A DNA stretch of 64,000 nucleotides from Candidatus Methylomirabilota bacterium (GCA_003104975.1 PQAM01000008.1:124001-188000); one strand, 5' to 3'; numbered from the stretch's first letter, positions 25,027-36,200 are shown. Notes: a model not told the origin generated them from the sequence alone. Numbers and translations are program-made.

Positions 25027-27982
25027 CGAGGAGACGCTCCTCCTCGCTGCCCTTCGGGTACAGGGCAGAGAGCGCGTTAGCGAGGCGGACAAACTCAGGG
25101 CGATAATGTTTCTCGTAGAAGAGAAGCTCTCTCAGTGCGTTTGTATGCCCCTGCTTCTGTAGGAGCATAGCTTTGTGTACATGATCCAGCGTGCTAATCG
25201 AGTCGAGGTGAAGCTGAGACCATGTCTCCCGTTCCACCCTCCCACGCGCTGTCTCGGCCTCCGCATGACGTTCGGCCTTTAGGGGTTCCTCGAAAAGAAG
25301 CAGTTGTTTTGTCGACTTCATGCGCTGATATGAGTCCACGAGCATCAGATCGTGCGCGACACCTGGCTCGACCAGAAAGTCCGCGCGGCGAGAAAGTGGC
25401 AACAGTCGAACCATTCCCTTGTCAATCTCAAGTAGCCGGCGGTTCCAACGATCGAGTCGGATACCCAGGGGCTGCGCAATTCGGCGAACGATGTCGAACG
25501 GGAGCGCGTAGCCTTTCGGAGCACGTCGTGTTACCGCAATATCTTCGTCAACGTCCTCGTCGGAGATTGCATTGTCCTCTTCCTTATCATAGTCAATGTA
25601 CTCATCGTTGCCATTGCCGTTTGAGCCATTGGTTGTCCGCAGCGTCCAGAGAAACAATGCGGTCAGCCGTGCATCTTCGCCGAAGTCAGCCGGAGAGTCG
25701 GTTCCCAATATCTGCCTGAGGGCTGTCCGAGCAACGACTTCCCAGACCTTCTCCAGGTACTCGGCGAGCTTGACCTCGCGCCCGTCGGCGGTCTCGACAC
25801 GGCTGTACCGGCTGAAGATCTCCAGCGCCGGGCCGATGCAGGCGAAGACAAGGTCTGCGCCGCGAATACCTTCGGGCTGGAGGCGCTCCATCCAGTTGCC
25901 GACGCGTTTCGGAAGTTCATGCAGTACGTCGGCCCAGTCGCCTACCGGCGCATCGTCGGGCCGCGGACGGCAGACGAGGTGGACGCTCGTGGCAAGTGAG
26001 GCGGTGTCGCGCGCATTTAGTCTTGAGCCCATCTCCGTTGCCACGGGCCACGACCCAGTGATGGTCCACCCGCCGCGAATAATGCCTGAGAGCAGCGCTT
26101 CCCATCCTTCGGTAGTCTTGTGCGCAAATACAACCGAACCAACTCCGTCGGCTGCTACAACCCGACGGCCCTCAGCGAAAGCACGCGCCATTCCAGACTC
26201 ATAGGACACCGCATCTTTCGTAGAGTTGCTCAGACGGTGCGGGCGGTCCACAACGATTTCGGGATCTTTTGGCGACAAAAGATTCCGCTCGGCATTAGGA
26301 TCTCGCAGGATCCCACGACCTGCAAGCGAGCGTTTCAACCATACGAAAAAGAAATCTGAAAGGTAGGCGTAGGCGATCGCGTCATAGTAAGGTGGGTCCG
26401 TGAACCAAGCACCGGCGGAGTGATCCGGAAGCGGCGATTCTGTAGCATCACCTTGCTGTATCTGCCCAGGCGCGCTCACCCGCATGGTCTCGACAACGTG
26501 GACAGCATCCTCGATACCGGATAGGAAAACTCCGCGCGATTGGCTCTCCGGGGTGGATTCGCAGAAATCCCAAACCATCGGAATCGCCTGGCGCGAAAAG
26601 CAGTTCACCGGATTCTCGTAACCCGCCATCCAGCGGGAGAGCGACGAATTGCCGTCTGCTCCCTTCCCAATGTGCAGCGCGATCAAAGCATCGGCGACAG
26701 ATGGTTCTCGAGCCTGCAATCCTTTGATCAGGCGCAAGAGCGCCACTTTCTGCCGTGCTGTGAACAGGTCGCCCCAGCGCTCCACTCCGTAGGTCATGAC
26801 CCACGTATGACGAATGCCCCGTATATCCAACGGCTCATCTGGAACGGGGGATAGTCCTTTCTTGCCGTTGCGTTCCCAGTCATCGAGAATCGCCTTGAGT
26901 TCCTTGTGTGCCTTCCAGACGGCATGGTAGTTGCGTTCCGTTGGCAATCGGTAGTTACGCCCCTGTATGCCTGGCTGCAGGGTCACGACCGCCGTCATGA
27001 GTGCACCACCGATCCGGCGGCCCTTGGCGTCAAAGACGGCATCCGCTCCGCCGCGTTGTTCAGCGAGTTGCGCCCGGACTCGCTCAGGCGGAAGCACACT
27101 CCCACAGCAAAGGCAGGTCGCCCTCGCCCGCGTAACCGTTTCATGCGGGACGTCGGATTCCTTCGCGGGCTCGAACACCTCGAACTCAACATGTGGAGTG
27201 CCCTTGTGGGAACGGATCACCGTATACCGGAGCGCCCGCCTTCGATTCGCCTTCTTGCAGAGCCAGAATGATCGCACCAGCGGGATCTCCGCGCCGCAAT
27301 TCGGCGACTCGCACATCACTGTGCGCGCCCAGAGGTAGGCGATTGGCGTTGCTCCGTCCGGGTCCTTAGGGTAGAACTCAGCCAACTCCTTCTCTGCCTG
27401 CGTCTTGATCTCCCGGCCGACACGACGCAGCTCTTCCGCAAGTTGCGGGCCATGGCGAGGAATATCTTCCAGCATGACTTTGAGGATGAGGCAGGCCACA
27501 GGATTGAGGTCCGACGCAAACGCCTCGCAGCCCAGCCGTAACGCCTCCAATGGAATTGACCCGCCTCCGGCGAATGGGTCGACGACCAGCGAGGGCTCTT
27601 CGCCGTGGGCTGCTTTAACCAACGAGCGGCTGACTTCCAAGTAGTTGCGGTTGGCCGATAGGTCCCAGTTGGCGAAGTCGCCGATAAATTTCAACAGTGC
27701 TTTGCGTAGTTCCTGGTCCGTGGGGCCGACCTTCCCCTGAACGCTTGACAGGAGCGCTCGCGCTTTCTCCTTGAACTGCTCCGGGCAGAGTGGATCGCAG
27801 GGATCCGGCCAGAGCAGCCCCAGCAGCATCGCGCGGCAGGCGGCCAGCGGCCGCCGCGCCCACCATAGGTGCAGCGTGCTCGGATGCCCGTGCCGGATCG
27901 ACTTCTCCCGAGCCGAGTGCTTCGAGACCTCGGCAATCGGAAAGTCCACCTCCGCCAGCCGCTTGCACTCCTTGGGGATCAT
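24998..27982 (-). CDS. DUF1156 adenine-specific DNA methylase (COG1743 type)
   Basis: A 994-residue methylase starting at ATG 27982, which overlaps the subtilase stop (ATGA). The DUF1156 opening is LAEVDFPIAEVSKHSAREKSIRHGHPSTLHLWWARRPLAACRA. The AdoMet site is VVDPFAGGGSIPLEALRLG (about residues 134-150) and the catalytic motif is FTDPPYYDAIAYAYLSDFFFVWL. Cys pairs between them (CESPNC; CLCC) form the zinc ribbon usual in this family. It probably methylates adenine to mark host DNA. A Ser/Gly/Asn and acidic linker (NGSNGNGNDEYIDYDKEEDN) precedes a C-terminal domain. It sits between IetS-like protease and DUF499 genes. Confidence 0.92.
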   Translation of the reverse strand: MIPKECKRLAEVDFPIAEVSKHSAREKSIRHGHPSTLHLWWARRPLAACRAMLLGLLWPDPCDPLCPEQFKEKARALLSSVQGKVGPTDQELRKALLKFIGDFANWDLSANRNYLEVSRSLVKAAHGEEPSLVVDPFAGGGSIPLEALRLGCEAFASDLNPVACLILKVMLEDIPRHGPQLAEELRRVGREIKTQAEKELAEFYPKDPDGATPIAYLWARTVMCESPNCGAEIPLVRSFWLCKKANRRRALRYTVIRSHKGTPHVEFEVFEPAKESDVPHETVTRARATCLCCGSVLPPERVRAQLAEQRGGADAVFDAKGRRIGGALMTAVVTLQPGIQGRNYRLPTERNYHAVWKAHKELKAILDDWERNGKKGLSPVPDEPLDIRGIRHTWVMTYGVERWGDLFTARQKVALLRLIKGLQAREPSVADALIALHIGKGADGNSSLSRWMAGYENPVNCFSRQAIPMVWDFCESTPESQSRGVFLSGIEDAVHVVETMRVSAPGQIQQGDATESPLPDHSAGAWFTDPPYYDAIAYAYLSDFFFVWLKRSLAGRGILRDPNAERNLLSPKDPEIVVDRPHRLSNSTKDAVSYESGMARAFAEGRRVVAADGVGSVVFAHKTTEGWEALLSGIIRGGWTITGSWPVATEMGSRLNARDTASLATSVHLVCRPRPDDAPVGDWADVLHELPKRVGNWMERLQPEGIRGADLVFACIGPALEIFSRYSRVETADGREVKLAEYLEKVWEVVARTALRQILGTDSPADFGEDARLTALFLWTLRTTNGSNGNGNDEYIDYDKEEDNAISDEDVDEDIAVTRRAPKGYALPFDIVRRIAQPLGIRLDRWNRRLLEIDKGMVRLLPLSRRADFLVEPGVAHDLMLVDSYQRMKSTKQLLLFEEPLKAERHAEAETARGRVERETWSQLHLDSISTLDHVHKAMLLQKQGHTNALRELLFYEKHYRPEFVRLANALSALYPKGSEEERLLDAMLLAVPR

Positions 27983-30354
27983 GATCTCGCTCTCACGCGA
28001 ATCCGCTCTCGAACTCGCTCGCGAATCCTGTTGTAGAGGTTCACCTCTGCTGAATGCTCCACCACGACTACCACGGCGTACCGTTGCGGTGCGTGCTCGT
28101 CCCGAGCCCACTTCTTCTCACATCGCACGACGACGTGGTACGTGTTGCCGTAGTCCGTAGAGGGCTTCCTCATCATCGTGAAGATGGCCTTCTGCAGGGT
28201 GCCACCCTCTCTGACTTTCGGTTTCGGCTCCATCGGGCAGTCGAAGCTCGTGGACGTCAGCCGATCGACTTTCTGCTCCTCACGGTTCCTTTGGCGAAAC
28301 GCCTCGGCGATTTCGTCTGGAGACTTCCCGCGAATGAGCCGGAACGACATTTTCACGCCGAGGTAGTCAAACCGTGTGTGCCGTACTGGGGGATCGTAGG
28401 CTAGCGTTACCGTGATGCGTCGCGTCCCGTTCTCGTCGATGAGTTCATCGGGAATGGGCACCTCGTAGATATGAAAGTTATCGAAGGCGAGTGTCGATTC
28501 GGCGTAGAGCACGACTCTCGCTTCCTCAGACGCCCGCGCCACATCGAGATCCGGTCGGCCGTAGCCACAGACCCGGAGCATGGCACCGTTTCCCAGCGGT
28601 CGAAGAGCTCGTTCGGTGGGCTCCGGCACGCTTGCGGAGGCGGCAAGGAGGGCACGGATCAGATTCGCCGAGGCGTTCGGAAACGACTCGTACAACCGAG
28701 CTGCTGCATGCGCCACCTTCGGTGCGGCTAAGGATGTGCCGGTATCCGTTGTGAAGAGGGATTCGACGTACTGCCGGTTCATTGAAACAACCGATAGCTC
28801 ATGAACGTCTCGGACCCGGTGAATTAGCCCGTCATAGGCGCGGTTGCCGCCGACTTCACAGAGTTCGGGCTTAATGGCATCGCCGAGACCTGGACCGCAT
28901 CGAGTGAACGGCGAGGGCTGCTGCTCCTGCGCGATCGGGCGAAACGCCACGTTGTTCCCGGCCGCGCCCGAAGGGACGTTCGCCGTGTGTGCCAGAGCGC
29001 CAATAGTCAGAACGATCGATCCGGTTGCCGGTTCGATAATCTTCGCGGCATCGTCGAGGAGATATCCGGGATAGTCCTGAACGTGACCGTCGGCCGAGTT
29101 CCCATCGCCGGGATCGTGCTTGTAGTTCCCGGCGGATACGACGATGACCACATCCAGCTCCCGAGCCAAGGTGTCGAGGATCGATGCCCACGGGCTTACC
29201 TTCCCCCCTTGATATGGGAGCCGATCGTCTCCGAGCGAAGCATTGAAGACGCGGCACCCGTAGGTCTCGCGGAAATACTGGATTGCCTCCTGCATCTGGG
29301 TCGTGATGAGGCTCCCATCGTCAAACCTGCAATTCTCGTTCAGTACGCGCGCGCTGTAGAGGGTGAGCCGAGGAACGAATGATCGCAACTCGATGCACTC
29401 CTCCACGTTGCCGTAGAGAGCCAGGCCGGCCACCATCGTTCCGTGGCCGTGGCCATCCGAGGCATCTCCCCACGTGCGGGGTGCGGTGGTTGCCTCCCCG
29501 ATCGCAGGGCCGATCAGCGGGTGGGCTGCGGTCAGTCCAGTGTCGAGGACCGCCACGCCAGGCGCACCGTTCTTTGGTGCCGGGACCTCCGGGAGGTCTT
29601 CGATCCCGACGTCGAGAAGTTCGCTGACCGTGAGCGTTGGCTTCGGAGGCAAGTCGACCACCGCAACGTAGTCAACCTTCAGGAGGTCCTTGATGACCTT
29701 GCCGGTGCAGCTAGCCCGAAGAAGAACCAAACTCTCTCCCACGTGGTCATCTGACACCCGACCGGCCTGTTCTTCGATAAAGCGCCGGACCTCTGTGACC
29801 TTGCTACGGTTTGCCTCTCGGCTGCCGAGGTCCCACAACTCCACGTCGATGATGTACTCAGTCGCGTCATCTATCGCCGCCGGATCCTCTATTCCGTTAG
29901 CACGAAGTAGTCGCCCAATCCGATCCTCGGCACGAACATCGCCGATATGGTCTATCGAGGCAAATATCTGTTGGTGTGGGGCACTCTTTTGCTCGGGAGG
30001 AGGTCCTTGCTGATACGCGTCAAGGCGCCGCTTGAACTCCGACAAGTCGGTGTCAGAGGAGAACAGGACGAGTGTCTTTTTCTCATCCACACTCACCAGG
30101 ACAAGACCACAGCGCTCCCAGGTTTCCTCATCCACACCCGCCTGTGGATTGAGCTGGACTCGAAGTATGAGGCTCGGGTCGATCCCTAGCGGCCTCGGGC
30201 GGCTTCGGAATCCGTCGAGGACTTCGTCCAGTTCCCGCGCAAGGACCCGGCCGTGAGAGCCGTGCTCTCTTGCCGGCGGACGTCCGAAGCTGGTTTTCTT
30301 CCGGGGAAGGTCGAACTCGGCGCGGGGCAGGATCAGATGTGGCAAATTCGGCAT
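27979..30354 (-). CDS. Subtilisin-like serine protease, IetS-like
   Basis: A 791-residue S8 peptidase with all three catalytic parts: Asp in VAVLDTGL, His in DGHGHGTMVAG, Ser in GTSLAAPKVA. About 270 residues precede the protease domain (starting PNLPHLILPRAEFDLPRKKTSF), and a beta-rich region of about 180 residues follows, ending in a basic Arg-rich tail. There is no signal peptide, so it acts in the cytoplasm. It follows an AAA ATPase gene by 27 bases; such ATPase/subtilase pairs form the IetAS antiphage system. It also overlaps the methylase start, which places it inside the restriction-like operon. Target proteins are unknown. Confidence 0.9.
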   Translation of the reverse strand: MPNLPHLILPRAEFDLPRKKTSFGRPPAREHGSHGRVLARELDEVLDGFRSRPRPLGIDPSLILRVQLNPQAGVDEETWERCGLVLVSVDEKKTLVLFSSDTDLSEFKRRLDAYQQGPPPEQKSAPHQQIFASIDHIGDVRAEDRIGRLLRANGIEDPAAIDDATEYIIDVELWDLGSREANRSKVTEVRRFIEEQAGRVSDDHVGESLVLLRASCTGKVIKDLLKVDYVAVVDLPPKPTLTVSELLDVGIEDLPEVPAPKNGAPGVAVLDTGLTAAHPLIGPAIGEATTAPRTWGDASDGHGHGTMVAGLALYGNVEECIELRSFVPRLTLYSARVLNENCRFDDGSLITTQMQEAIQYFRETYGCRVFNASLGDDRLPYQGGKVSPWASILDTLARELDVVIVVSAGNYKHDPGDGNSADGHVQDYPGYLLDDAAKIIEPATGSIVLTIGALAHTANVPSGAAGNNVAFRPIAQEQQPSPFTRCGPGLGDAIKPELCEVGGNRAYDGLIHRVRDVHELSVVSMNRQYVESLFTTDTGTSLAAPKVAHAAARLYESFPNASANLIRALLAASASVPEPTERALRPLGNGAMLRVCGYGRPDLDVARASEEARVVLYAESTLAFDNFHIYEVPIPDELIDENGTRRITVTLAYDPPVRHTRFDYLGVKMSFRLIRGKSPDEIAEAFRQRNREEQKVDRLTSTSFDCPMEPKPKVREGGTLQKAIFTMMRKPSTDYGNTYHVVVRCEKKWARDEHAPQRYAVVVVVEHSAEVNLYNRIRERVRERIRVRARS

Positions 30355-30381
30355 GTTGTCCGTTTCCCTTCCATTTAGCCC

Positions 30382-31461
30382 TTACGCTTTCCCGCGCCCT
30401 ACCGCGTTTTCGGTGATTGCCAGACGCACTCTCTGGCGCTCTATCGCCTGATCAAACGTCTGCTGGTCAACTGAGTCCTTGTCCTGAAGGATCGTGGTCT
30501 TGATTGCGTCGAGACACACGCGTTCAACATCGGCGTGACTCATGCCCTTGAATCTGGATGCGGCTGCTTTCAGATCTACCCCACTGTGAGGAAAGTTTTT
30601 CATCTTCATCGCAAGCAGCGAACGAATCTCATGTACCGACGGGCGCGGGAACATGAGAATCTCGTCGAATCGCCGCCAGAGCGCGTTATCCAAGAGCTGC
30701 TCGTGGTTCGTGGCAGCAATCAAAATGCTTGGGGCGGTGAAGCCATCAAGGAGTTGGAGGAAGCTGGCGATGACCCTCTTGAGTTCTCCGTGCTCTGCGG
30801 CGTCGTCCCGCGCCTTCCCTATGGTATCGAACTCATCGAAAAGGACAACCCATCGACCGTTCGCGGCGTAGTCAAATACCTTGCGGATGTTGGCTGCCGT
30901 CTCGCCCAGATATGAGGAGACAATTGCGTCAAAACGAGTGTAGAGGAGTGGTAAGCCGAGCTCGGAGGAGATGATCTCGGAGCATAGTGTCTTACCGCAT
31001 CCAGGTGGCCCACAGAAGAGCAGCTTGGTGGAGGGCCGGAGTCCGTGAAGTCGAAGAATCTCGGATTGCCGATACTCCTGGAGGATCCGATCAACAACGG
31101 CCGAGCCTACTTTGCTGAGAAGAATGTCCTGCAGCCGCCGGTCGGGTTCGCGTACATCTACGAGCAGAGTCTGTCGTTCGCGATCCTTGGGTGGTTGCCC
31201 CGCGTTCCCGAATGGCTGGCACCGGTTAGTCACATAAAGGCTTCCATTCTCCAAGATTCGCATGAGATCCTTCGCAAGCATATGATTATTCTTTTTCCGT
31301 TCCTCCGCGATCACTTCGAGCGCAATGGACCGGAATTCCTCCTCGTCACCACGCTTGTGGCTAAGAAACAGCCTTCTGAGCAGTTCCCCACGGGCCACCT
31401 TCATTCTCCTGTTTTCGGGTGAGACATACAGCATAGCTGTATCATTGTGTACCAATGGCAT
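30382..31461 (-). CDS. AAA ATPase, IetA-like
   Basis: A 359-residue AAA-family ATPase. The N-terminal 115 residues are helical (YVSPENRRMKVARGELLRRLFLSHKRGDEEEFRSIALEVI). The AAA domain has Walker A FCGPPGCGKT (near residue 153), Walker B WVVLFDEFDTIG, sensor 1 IAATNHEQLLD with an arginine finger region (ALWRRFDEIL), and a C-terminal lid (MSHADVERVC). It precedes the S8 protease gene on the same strand by 27 bases. In IetAS the ATPase is thought to control or feed the protease. The pairing makes this more likely than a general chaperone. Confidence 0.88.
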   Translation of the reverse strand: MPLVHNDTAMLYVSPENRRMKVARGELLRRLFLSHKRGDEEEFRSIALEVIAEERKKNNHMLAKDLMRILENGSLYVTNRCQPFGNAGQPPKDRERQTLLVDVREPDRRLQDILLSKVGSAVVDRILQEYRQSEILRLHGLRPSTKLLFCGPPGCGKTLCSEIISSELGLPLLYTRFDAIVSSYLGETAANIRKVFDYAANGRWVVLFDEFDTIGKARDDAAEHGELKRVIASFLQLLDGFTAPSILIAATNHEQLLDNALWRRFDEILMFPRPSVHEIRSLLAMKMKNFPHSGVDLKAAASRFKGMSHADVERVCLDAIKTTILQDKDSVDQQTFDQAIERQRVRLAITENAVGRGKA

Positions 31462-32063
31462 CTGAAGTTCACTGTGCGACCCGCACGGAACAATGACTCC
31501 GTATGGCGTCCGACTGATCGATCGTGATAGTAGTATGTCATTGGAATCCTTCGTACGGCGGCGGCCCCTCCCGCACCTGAATCGGCTGGCTCATCGCGTC
31601 CATATTAAACAGTAGTGAGCGACCCTGGTCACCTCATGCCATTCAAGATTCATCGCCTCTTCACGCTTGCTTTCTTGTGAGTAGCGAGAGGACTATCTTT
31701 TCGATCTTCCAATACTAGACGTTCTCTCGAATTTCCGCTGCTGGTTCCCTTTCATTGGACAGGGCCGTGCGATACTGTGATGGCTCGCATTCCGCAAACA
31801 CCGTCTGTAGTTTGTCCAGCCGTCATCTCGAAAATTGCCCGGCCTTTCTAATCATCTGGCACAGTACATAAAAACATAAAATGCCAGACAGCATCTAGCG
31901 AATTCACCATTTCCTCGAACAGCGGCCTTGTCCTTCTCACTTGTTACCCAATTCGTTACCCAATTCATTGGGTATTACCCAGTTGCCACTGGGCGGTTTT
32001 CTGCCATCGGGCGTTCTGGCCTCGACCGAGGCATTCAATTCTGAACCCCCAACATGCGACACC
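31462..32063. other. Intergenic region with a helicase relic
   Basis: About 600 bases, AT-richer than its neighbours. The only recognisable content is the decayed helicase C-terminus at 31544-31644. It probably also holds the promoter for the reverse-strand ietA-like gene. Confidence 0.5.
31544..31644 (-). pseudogene. Relic of an SNF2/DUF3883 helicase C-terminus
   Basis: Reading the reverse strand from 31644 gives EWHEVTRVAHYCL and then, after a one-base shift, MDAMSQPIQVREGPPPYEG. The intact helicase 1.6 kb away ends EWHEVTKVAHYYLSVDALTQPMQIREEQRPYGEE. The match is clear at both protein and DNA level. So a second helicase copy once ended here, just upstream of the ietA-like gene, and has been deleted or lost by recombination with insertion of the YhcG gene. 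Confidence 0.78.
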
Positions 32064-33257
32064 TCATCCTCGTCCCCCGGTTCCACCGGAGCTGCGTCTT
32101 TTTCGTGCCTGGTTTCGCATCGGCCTGGCGTCTGACATCTCCGCCTCGATCTCCTCAATCGAAGGCAGGCTGGACTTGAGCTCTTTGGGCAGGGCGCGGG
32201 TAAGTTGGTATTCCGATACGCCGATAGCCTTAGTCATTCCGCGCAGAGCGTATTCGGCAAGAACCTTGTTTCTATCCTGGCACAGGATCAGACCGATGCT
32301 GGGGTGATCTGACGGGTGCCGCAAGCGATCATCCACCACATTCAGATAGAAGTTCATCTTGCCGGCATAATCCGCCTTAAACGGTCCGGTCTTCAGTTCA
32401 ATGACCACAAAACAGCGAAGCTTGAGATGATAGAAAAGTAGATCGAGATAGAACTCCTCGTTACCGACTTCTAAACGAACCTGCCTGCCGACGAAAGCAA
32501 ACCCCGAGCCAAGTTCCAAGAGGAATTTTTCAAGATGGCAGACGAGGCTGGTTTCCAATTCATGTTCGCGGAAAGGCTGTTCAAGCGTGAGGAAGTCAAA
32601 GAGATAAGGATCTTTCAGGGCTTGCTTGGCCAAATCCGATTGAATAGGAGGCAACTTGAAGTCGAAATTGGTGGTCGCCTTTCCTTGCCGTTCATGGGCG
32701 CGGCTTTTGATCATCAGGCTCAGGACGTTCCGGCTCCAGCCGTTTTCCAGCGTCTTTTTCGCATACCATAAACGCACACCGCGGTCTTTTGCTTTTTCCA
32801 TGAGCAGCATGTTGTGTCCCCATGGTAGGGCAGGCAACAACGACTCGATCATCGCAACATCGCGGTTGCCAGTTGGACTTTCTGCCACAGGTTGTGGCAA
32901 GGACCGGTTGGCCGAGATTATTGCCACAGGCTGTGGCAAAAATGAATCCAACTCGGGATATTCTCTGAAGAAGGCCAACATCCTGCCGATGTTGCGCTCC
33001 GAAAATCCCTTTACCTCAGGCAGGTCGTTCTGAAGGTCCCTCGCCAGACGAGGAATCACGGCAGCGCCCCACCCCTGGCGTTTCTGCGCGGTATCCAGAC
33101 GGCGGCCGATCTCCCAGTAAAGAAAGATCAACTCCCGGTTGACGGATAGCGTCGCCTTAATCTGCGCTGCACGGATACGCGCCTTCACCTCTTTGAGAAA
33201 ATCTGCATACCCTTTGAGAGCGGCCGCCCGGGAAGGCTTACGATCCGGTTTCGTCAT
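32064..33257 (-). CDS. DUF1016/YhcG-family PD-(D/E)XK nuclease
   Basis: A 397-residue YhcG-type protein. The N-terminal DUF1016 domain (SRAAALKGYADFLKEVKARIRAAQIKATLSVNRELIFLYWEIGRRL) is DNA-binding/helical, and the C-terminal nuclease domain has FYLDLLFYHLKLRCFVVIELK, the D...ExK active site. An internal duplication (FLPQPVA and SLPQPVA, about residues 105-125) is due to a short DNA repeat. The ATG at 33257 overlaps the helicase stop (ATGA), so it is translated right after the helicase. YhcG proteins often travel with restriction systems. A frame extending back to 33362 overlaps the helicase and is not used. Confidence 0.9.
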   Translation of the reverse strand: MTKPDRKPSRAAALKGYADFLKEVKARIRAAQIKATLSVNRELIFLYWEIGRRLDTAQKRQGWGAAVIPRLARDLQNDLPEVKGFSERNIGRMLAFFREYPELDSFLPQPVAIISANRSLPQPVAESPTGNRDVAMIESLLPALPWGHNMLLMEKAKDRGVRLWYAKKTLENGWSRNVLSLMIKSRAHERQGKATTNFDFKLPPIQSDLAKQALKDPYLFDFLTLEQPFREHELETSLVCHLEKFLLELGSGFAFVGRQVRLEVGNEEFYLDLLFYHLKLRCFVVIELKTGPFKADYAGKMNFYLNVVDDRLRHPSDHPSIGLILCQDRNKVLAEYALRGMTKAIGVSEYQLTRALPKELKSSLPSIEEIEAEMSDARPMRNQARKRRSSGGTGGRG

Positions 33258-36200
33258 TCGCTCTCCTCCCCATACGGACGCTGTTCCTCCCGGATCTGCA
33301 TCGGTTGGGTTAGGGCGTCTACTGACAGGTAGTAGTGGGCCACCTTGGTGACCTCGTGCCACTCGAAGCGGGCGGGGTCCTTGATCGGCTCCTGCAGCTC
33401 GGGGCTTGTGCCGCAGTTGGTGACGACGTACAGCCAGTAGCAGTCGCGGCGGTCCTCGGCCACGCGGCGCTCATTCGGGGTGAGCAGGATGGTGCCCGTC
33501 GCGTCGGCCAGCCCCTTGACCTCGATCAGCCGCAGTTGACCCGAATTGACGTCCAGGCTGGTGACGTCGTAGCCGAGATTTTTCTCGTGGACGTCGTAGA
33601 CCTGCCGACCTTGCGCGAGTTCGTACTCCATGACGACCTGCATGGCCGTAGCTTCGGTTGCCGGGTTAGGCTGCAGCCTTTGGACCTCGGGTGTCTCACG
33701 CTCGGGATGGGGCAGGACCAAGACACTTGCCATGCGTTCCACGGCTTGTAGGGAGAGTGAGCGCTGCTGGTCGAGTTCCTTCCGCCGGCGTTCCCGCCGC
33801 TGAAGCAATTCGGCATGCCGGGCCTCTGCCTGGGCGAGCCGCCCTTCGGCGCCGACAACGCTCCGATCGACCTCTGTGGCTGCCCGGCCGATCTCCTCGT
33901 CCGCCCGCTGGAGCAGCTCGGTGAGCGAGAGCTCGATGTGGGTCGAGATCCGGTCGACCTCGGCCAGGCGATCTCTGCGGGTCTCGTCGAGAAACGGCGT
34001 CAGCGCCTGCTCATGGAGCCAGGCTGTGGCTTCAGGAATCGCGGCAATGCCCTCACCCCGACCCTCTCCCAGTAGGAGAGGGGGCGACGAGGAGGGGGAT
34101 ACAGGCAGGAAGTTGCCGAGCAGACTCGCCTCGCGGAGACGGGGCTCCTCGTGATCGGACATCTCAACCGCAAACAGCCGCTCATGGATCACCTGGCCGA
34201 GGCCGTCGACGACGCGACCCCGGTAGAAGTCGATTCGCGAGGGTTCCTCATGCTGGAGCGAGTAGAAAGTCGCCCCTTTCCCGAAGGCATGGAGCGCCTG
34301 GGCATAAGCATGCCGCCGGATCGCCTCGAAGAGGGGATGGCCTGGTGTGACCCACTCCAGGTTGTTTGTCTCCGCCGTCTCCCGATCAGTGGAACAGCGG
34401 GGGTATTTGGCCGCCAGCGTCGGTAGCTTCCAGCTTGGGTCGCTCTCGTACCGGCGCAGCACCGATGGAGTCCGTCCCGGCTCGAACGTGTGTGGAAGGC
34501 GCGAGACGCTCTTGAGGGTGAGCGGGACGTATTCGGCCGCCTCCAGGATGAACCGGGCGATTGTTTCGGGTACGACTCGTCGCTCCTGAGCCCGCGCCCG
34601 GCGCTCGATCAGCATCTCCAGGTTGAGCCGCTTTGAGGCCAGCCCCTCAAGCGCGTTCTGGCAGATGGCCCGGAACTGGCGCTCGTCCACGTTCCTGAGC
34701 AGCCGCTCCTCAAGGTCGGCGTCGCCCAGGCGCCCGGCGTAGTAGTCGCGGAGCACCCGCTCGACGTGCGCGGCCGGGAGGACCTCCCCGACCACGTTGA
34801 AGACGGCGTCGTCATCGAGGGCGTCGCGGATCTCCTGGAGCTTTTCCAGCAGCCGCTGCAGCACCCGACCCTCGATGGTGTTGGCGGCTACGAAGTTGAA
34901 GATCAGGCAGTTCTTCCGCTGGCCGTAGCGGTGGATGCGACCCATGCGCTGCTCCAGGCGGTTCGGGTTCCACGGGATATCGTAATTAAAGAGGATATGG
35001 CACACTTGAAGGTTGATTCCTTCGCCGGCTGCCTCGGTGGCGACCAGGACCTGAATACCGCCGTCCTTGAACTGCTGCTCCGTGTAGAGTCGGGTCCCGC
35101 GCTCGTCGCGCGACCCCGGCTTCATCCCGCCATGGATGTACCCGACGCGGAAACCCCAGGACTTCAGCCGTTCTACCAGGTAGTCGAGCGTATCCTTGAA
35201 CTCGGTGAAGATCAGCAGCCGCTTCTCGGGATGGTCGAAGAAGCCCTCCTGTTGGAGTAATTCCTTCAGCTTCGAGAGCTTGGCCTCTGAACCGGAGTCC
35301 TCGACTGTCTGGGCCTGGTCGGCCAGTCGCCTGAGCTCCTGAATCTCTTCCTGGACCTGCTGGGCGTTACCTGCGAGCGTAATGGCCTCCAGCGTTTCTT
35401 CCAGCCGTTCGCGCTCACTCTCCTCCATCTCCTCAAGCTCTTCCGGATCGGGCAGCTCAGGTGGGGCCAGTTGGGCGAGATCCCGGGCGCGTTTGAGTCC
35501 CTCCTCCAGGCGCTTGGCCCGGTTCCCAAGGGAGTGCCGCATCGCATAGGTGCTTGAGGCCAGCCGCCGCTGGTAGAGCGACATCAAGAAGCCGACGGCG
35601 CGGGCTCGCGGGTCGTCGCCCTGTGCCGCTGCCTTAAAGCTCTGTTGCTTGACGAAGCGGGTGACATCGCGGTAGAGGTCGAACTCCGTCCCGTCGATCT
35701 GGAACTGCACGGTATGCGGGATCCGCTTCGTGAAGATCTTCTCGGCCACCCAGGTCCCGTCCGTCCGGCGCTCCGGGAAGTAGACCATCGCCTCCTTCGT
35801 CCGGCGCAGGTAGAAGGGCGCACGTCGGCGCTCCATCGCCTCACGGATCGATCGGACGTCCGCGTAGGCGTCGGCGTCGAGCAGTTGCAGGAAAAGGCTG
35901 AAGTTTAGCGGATCGCCCTTGTGCGGCGTGGCCGTCAGCAGGAGGATGTGGTCCGACATGTCCCTCAGCAGTTCGCCGAGCTTGTAGCGGAGGCTCTTGT
36001 GGGTCTCGTCGGCGGCGGACATGCGGTGAGCTTCATCGACGATGACCAGGTCCCAGTGGACCTGGCGAAGGCCGGGGAGGATCTCCTTGCGCTTGGCGAG
36101 ATCGAGCGAGGAAATGATCTTCTTCTGCTCCAGCCACTGGTTGACGCCGAATTGGTCCCGTATATCGCCGCCTTTGAGGACGAGGAACTTCGCGTCGAAC

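Noticed and set aside
21776-28111. BREX
   Set aside because: No PglZ phosphatase, BrxL protease or PglX gene was found; DUF499 resemblance to PglY/BrxC-type ATPases alone is not enough.
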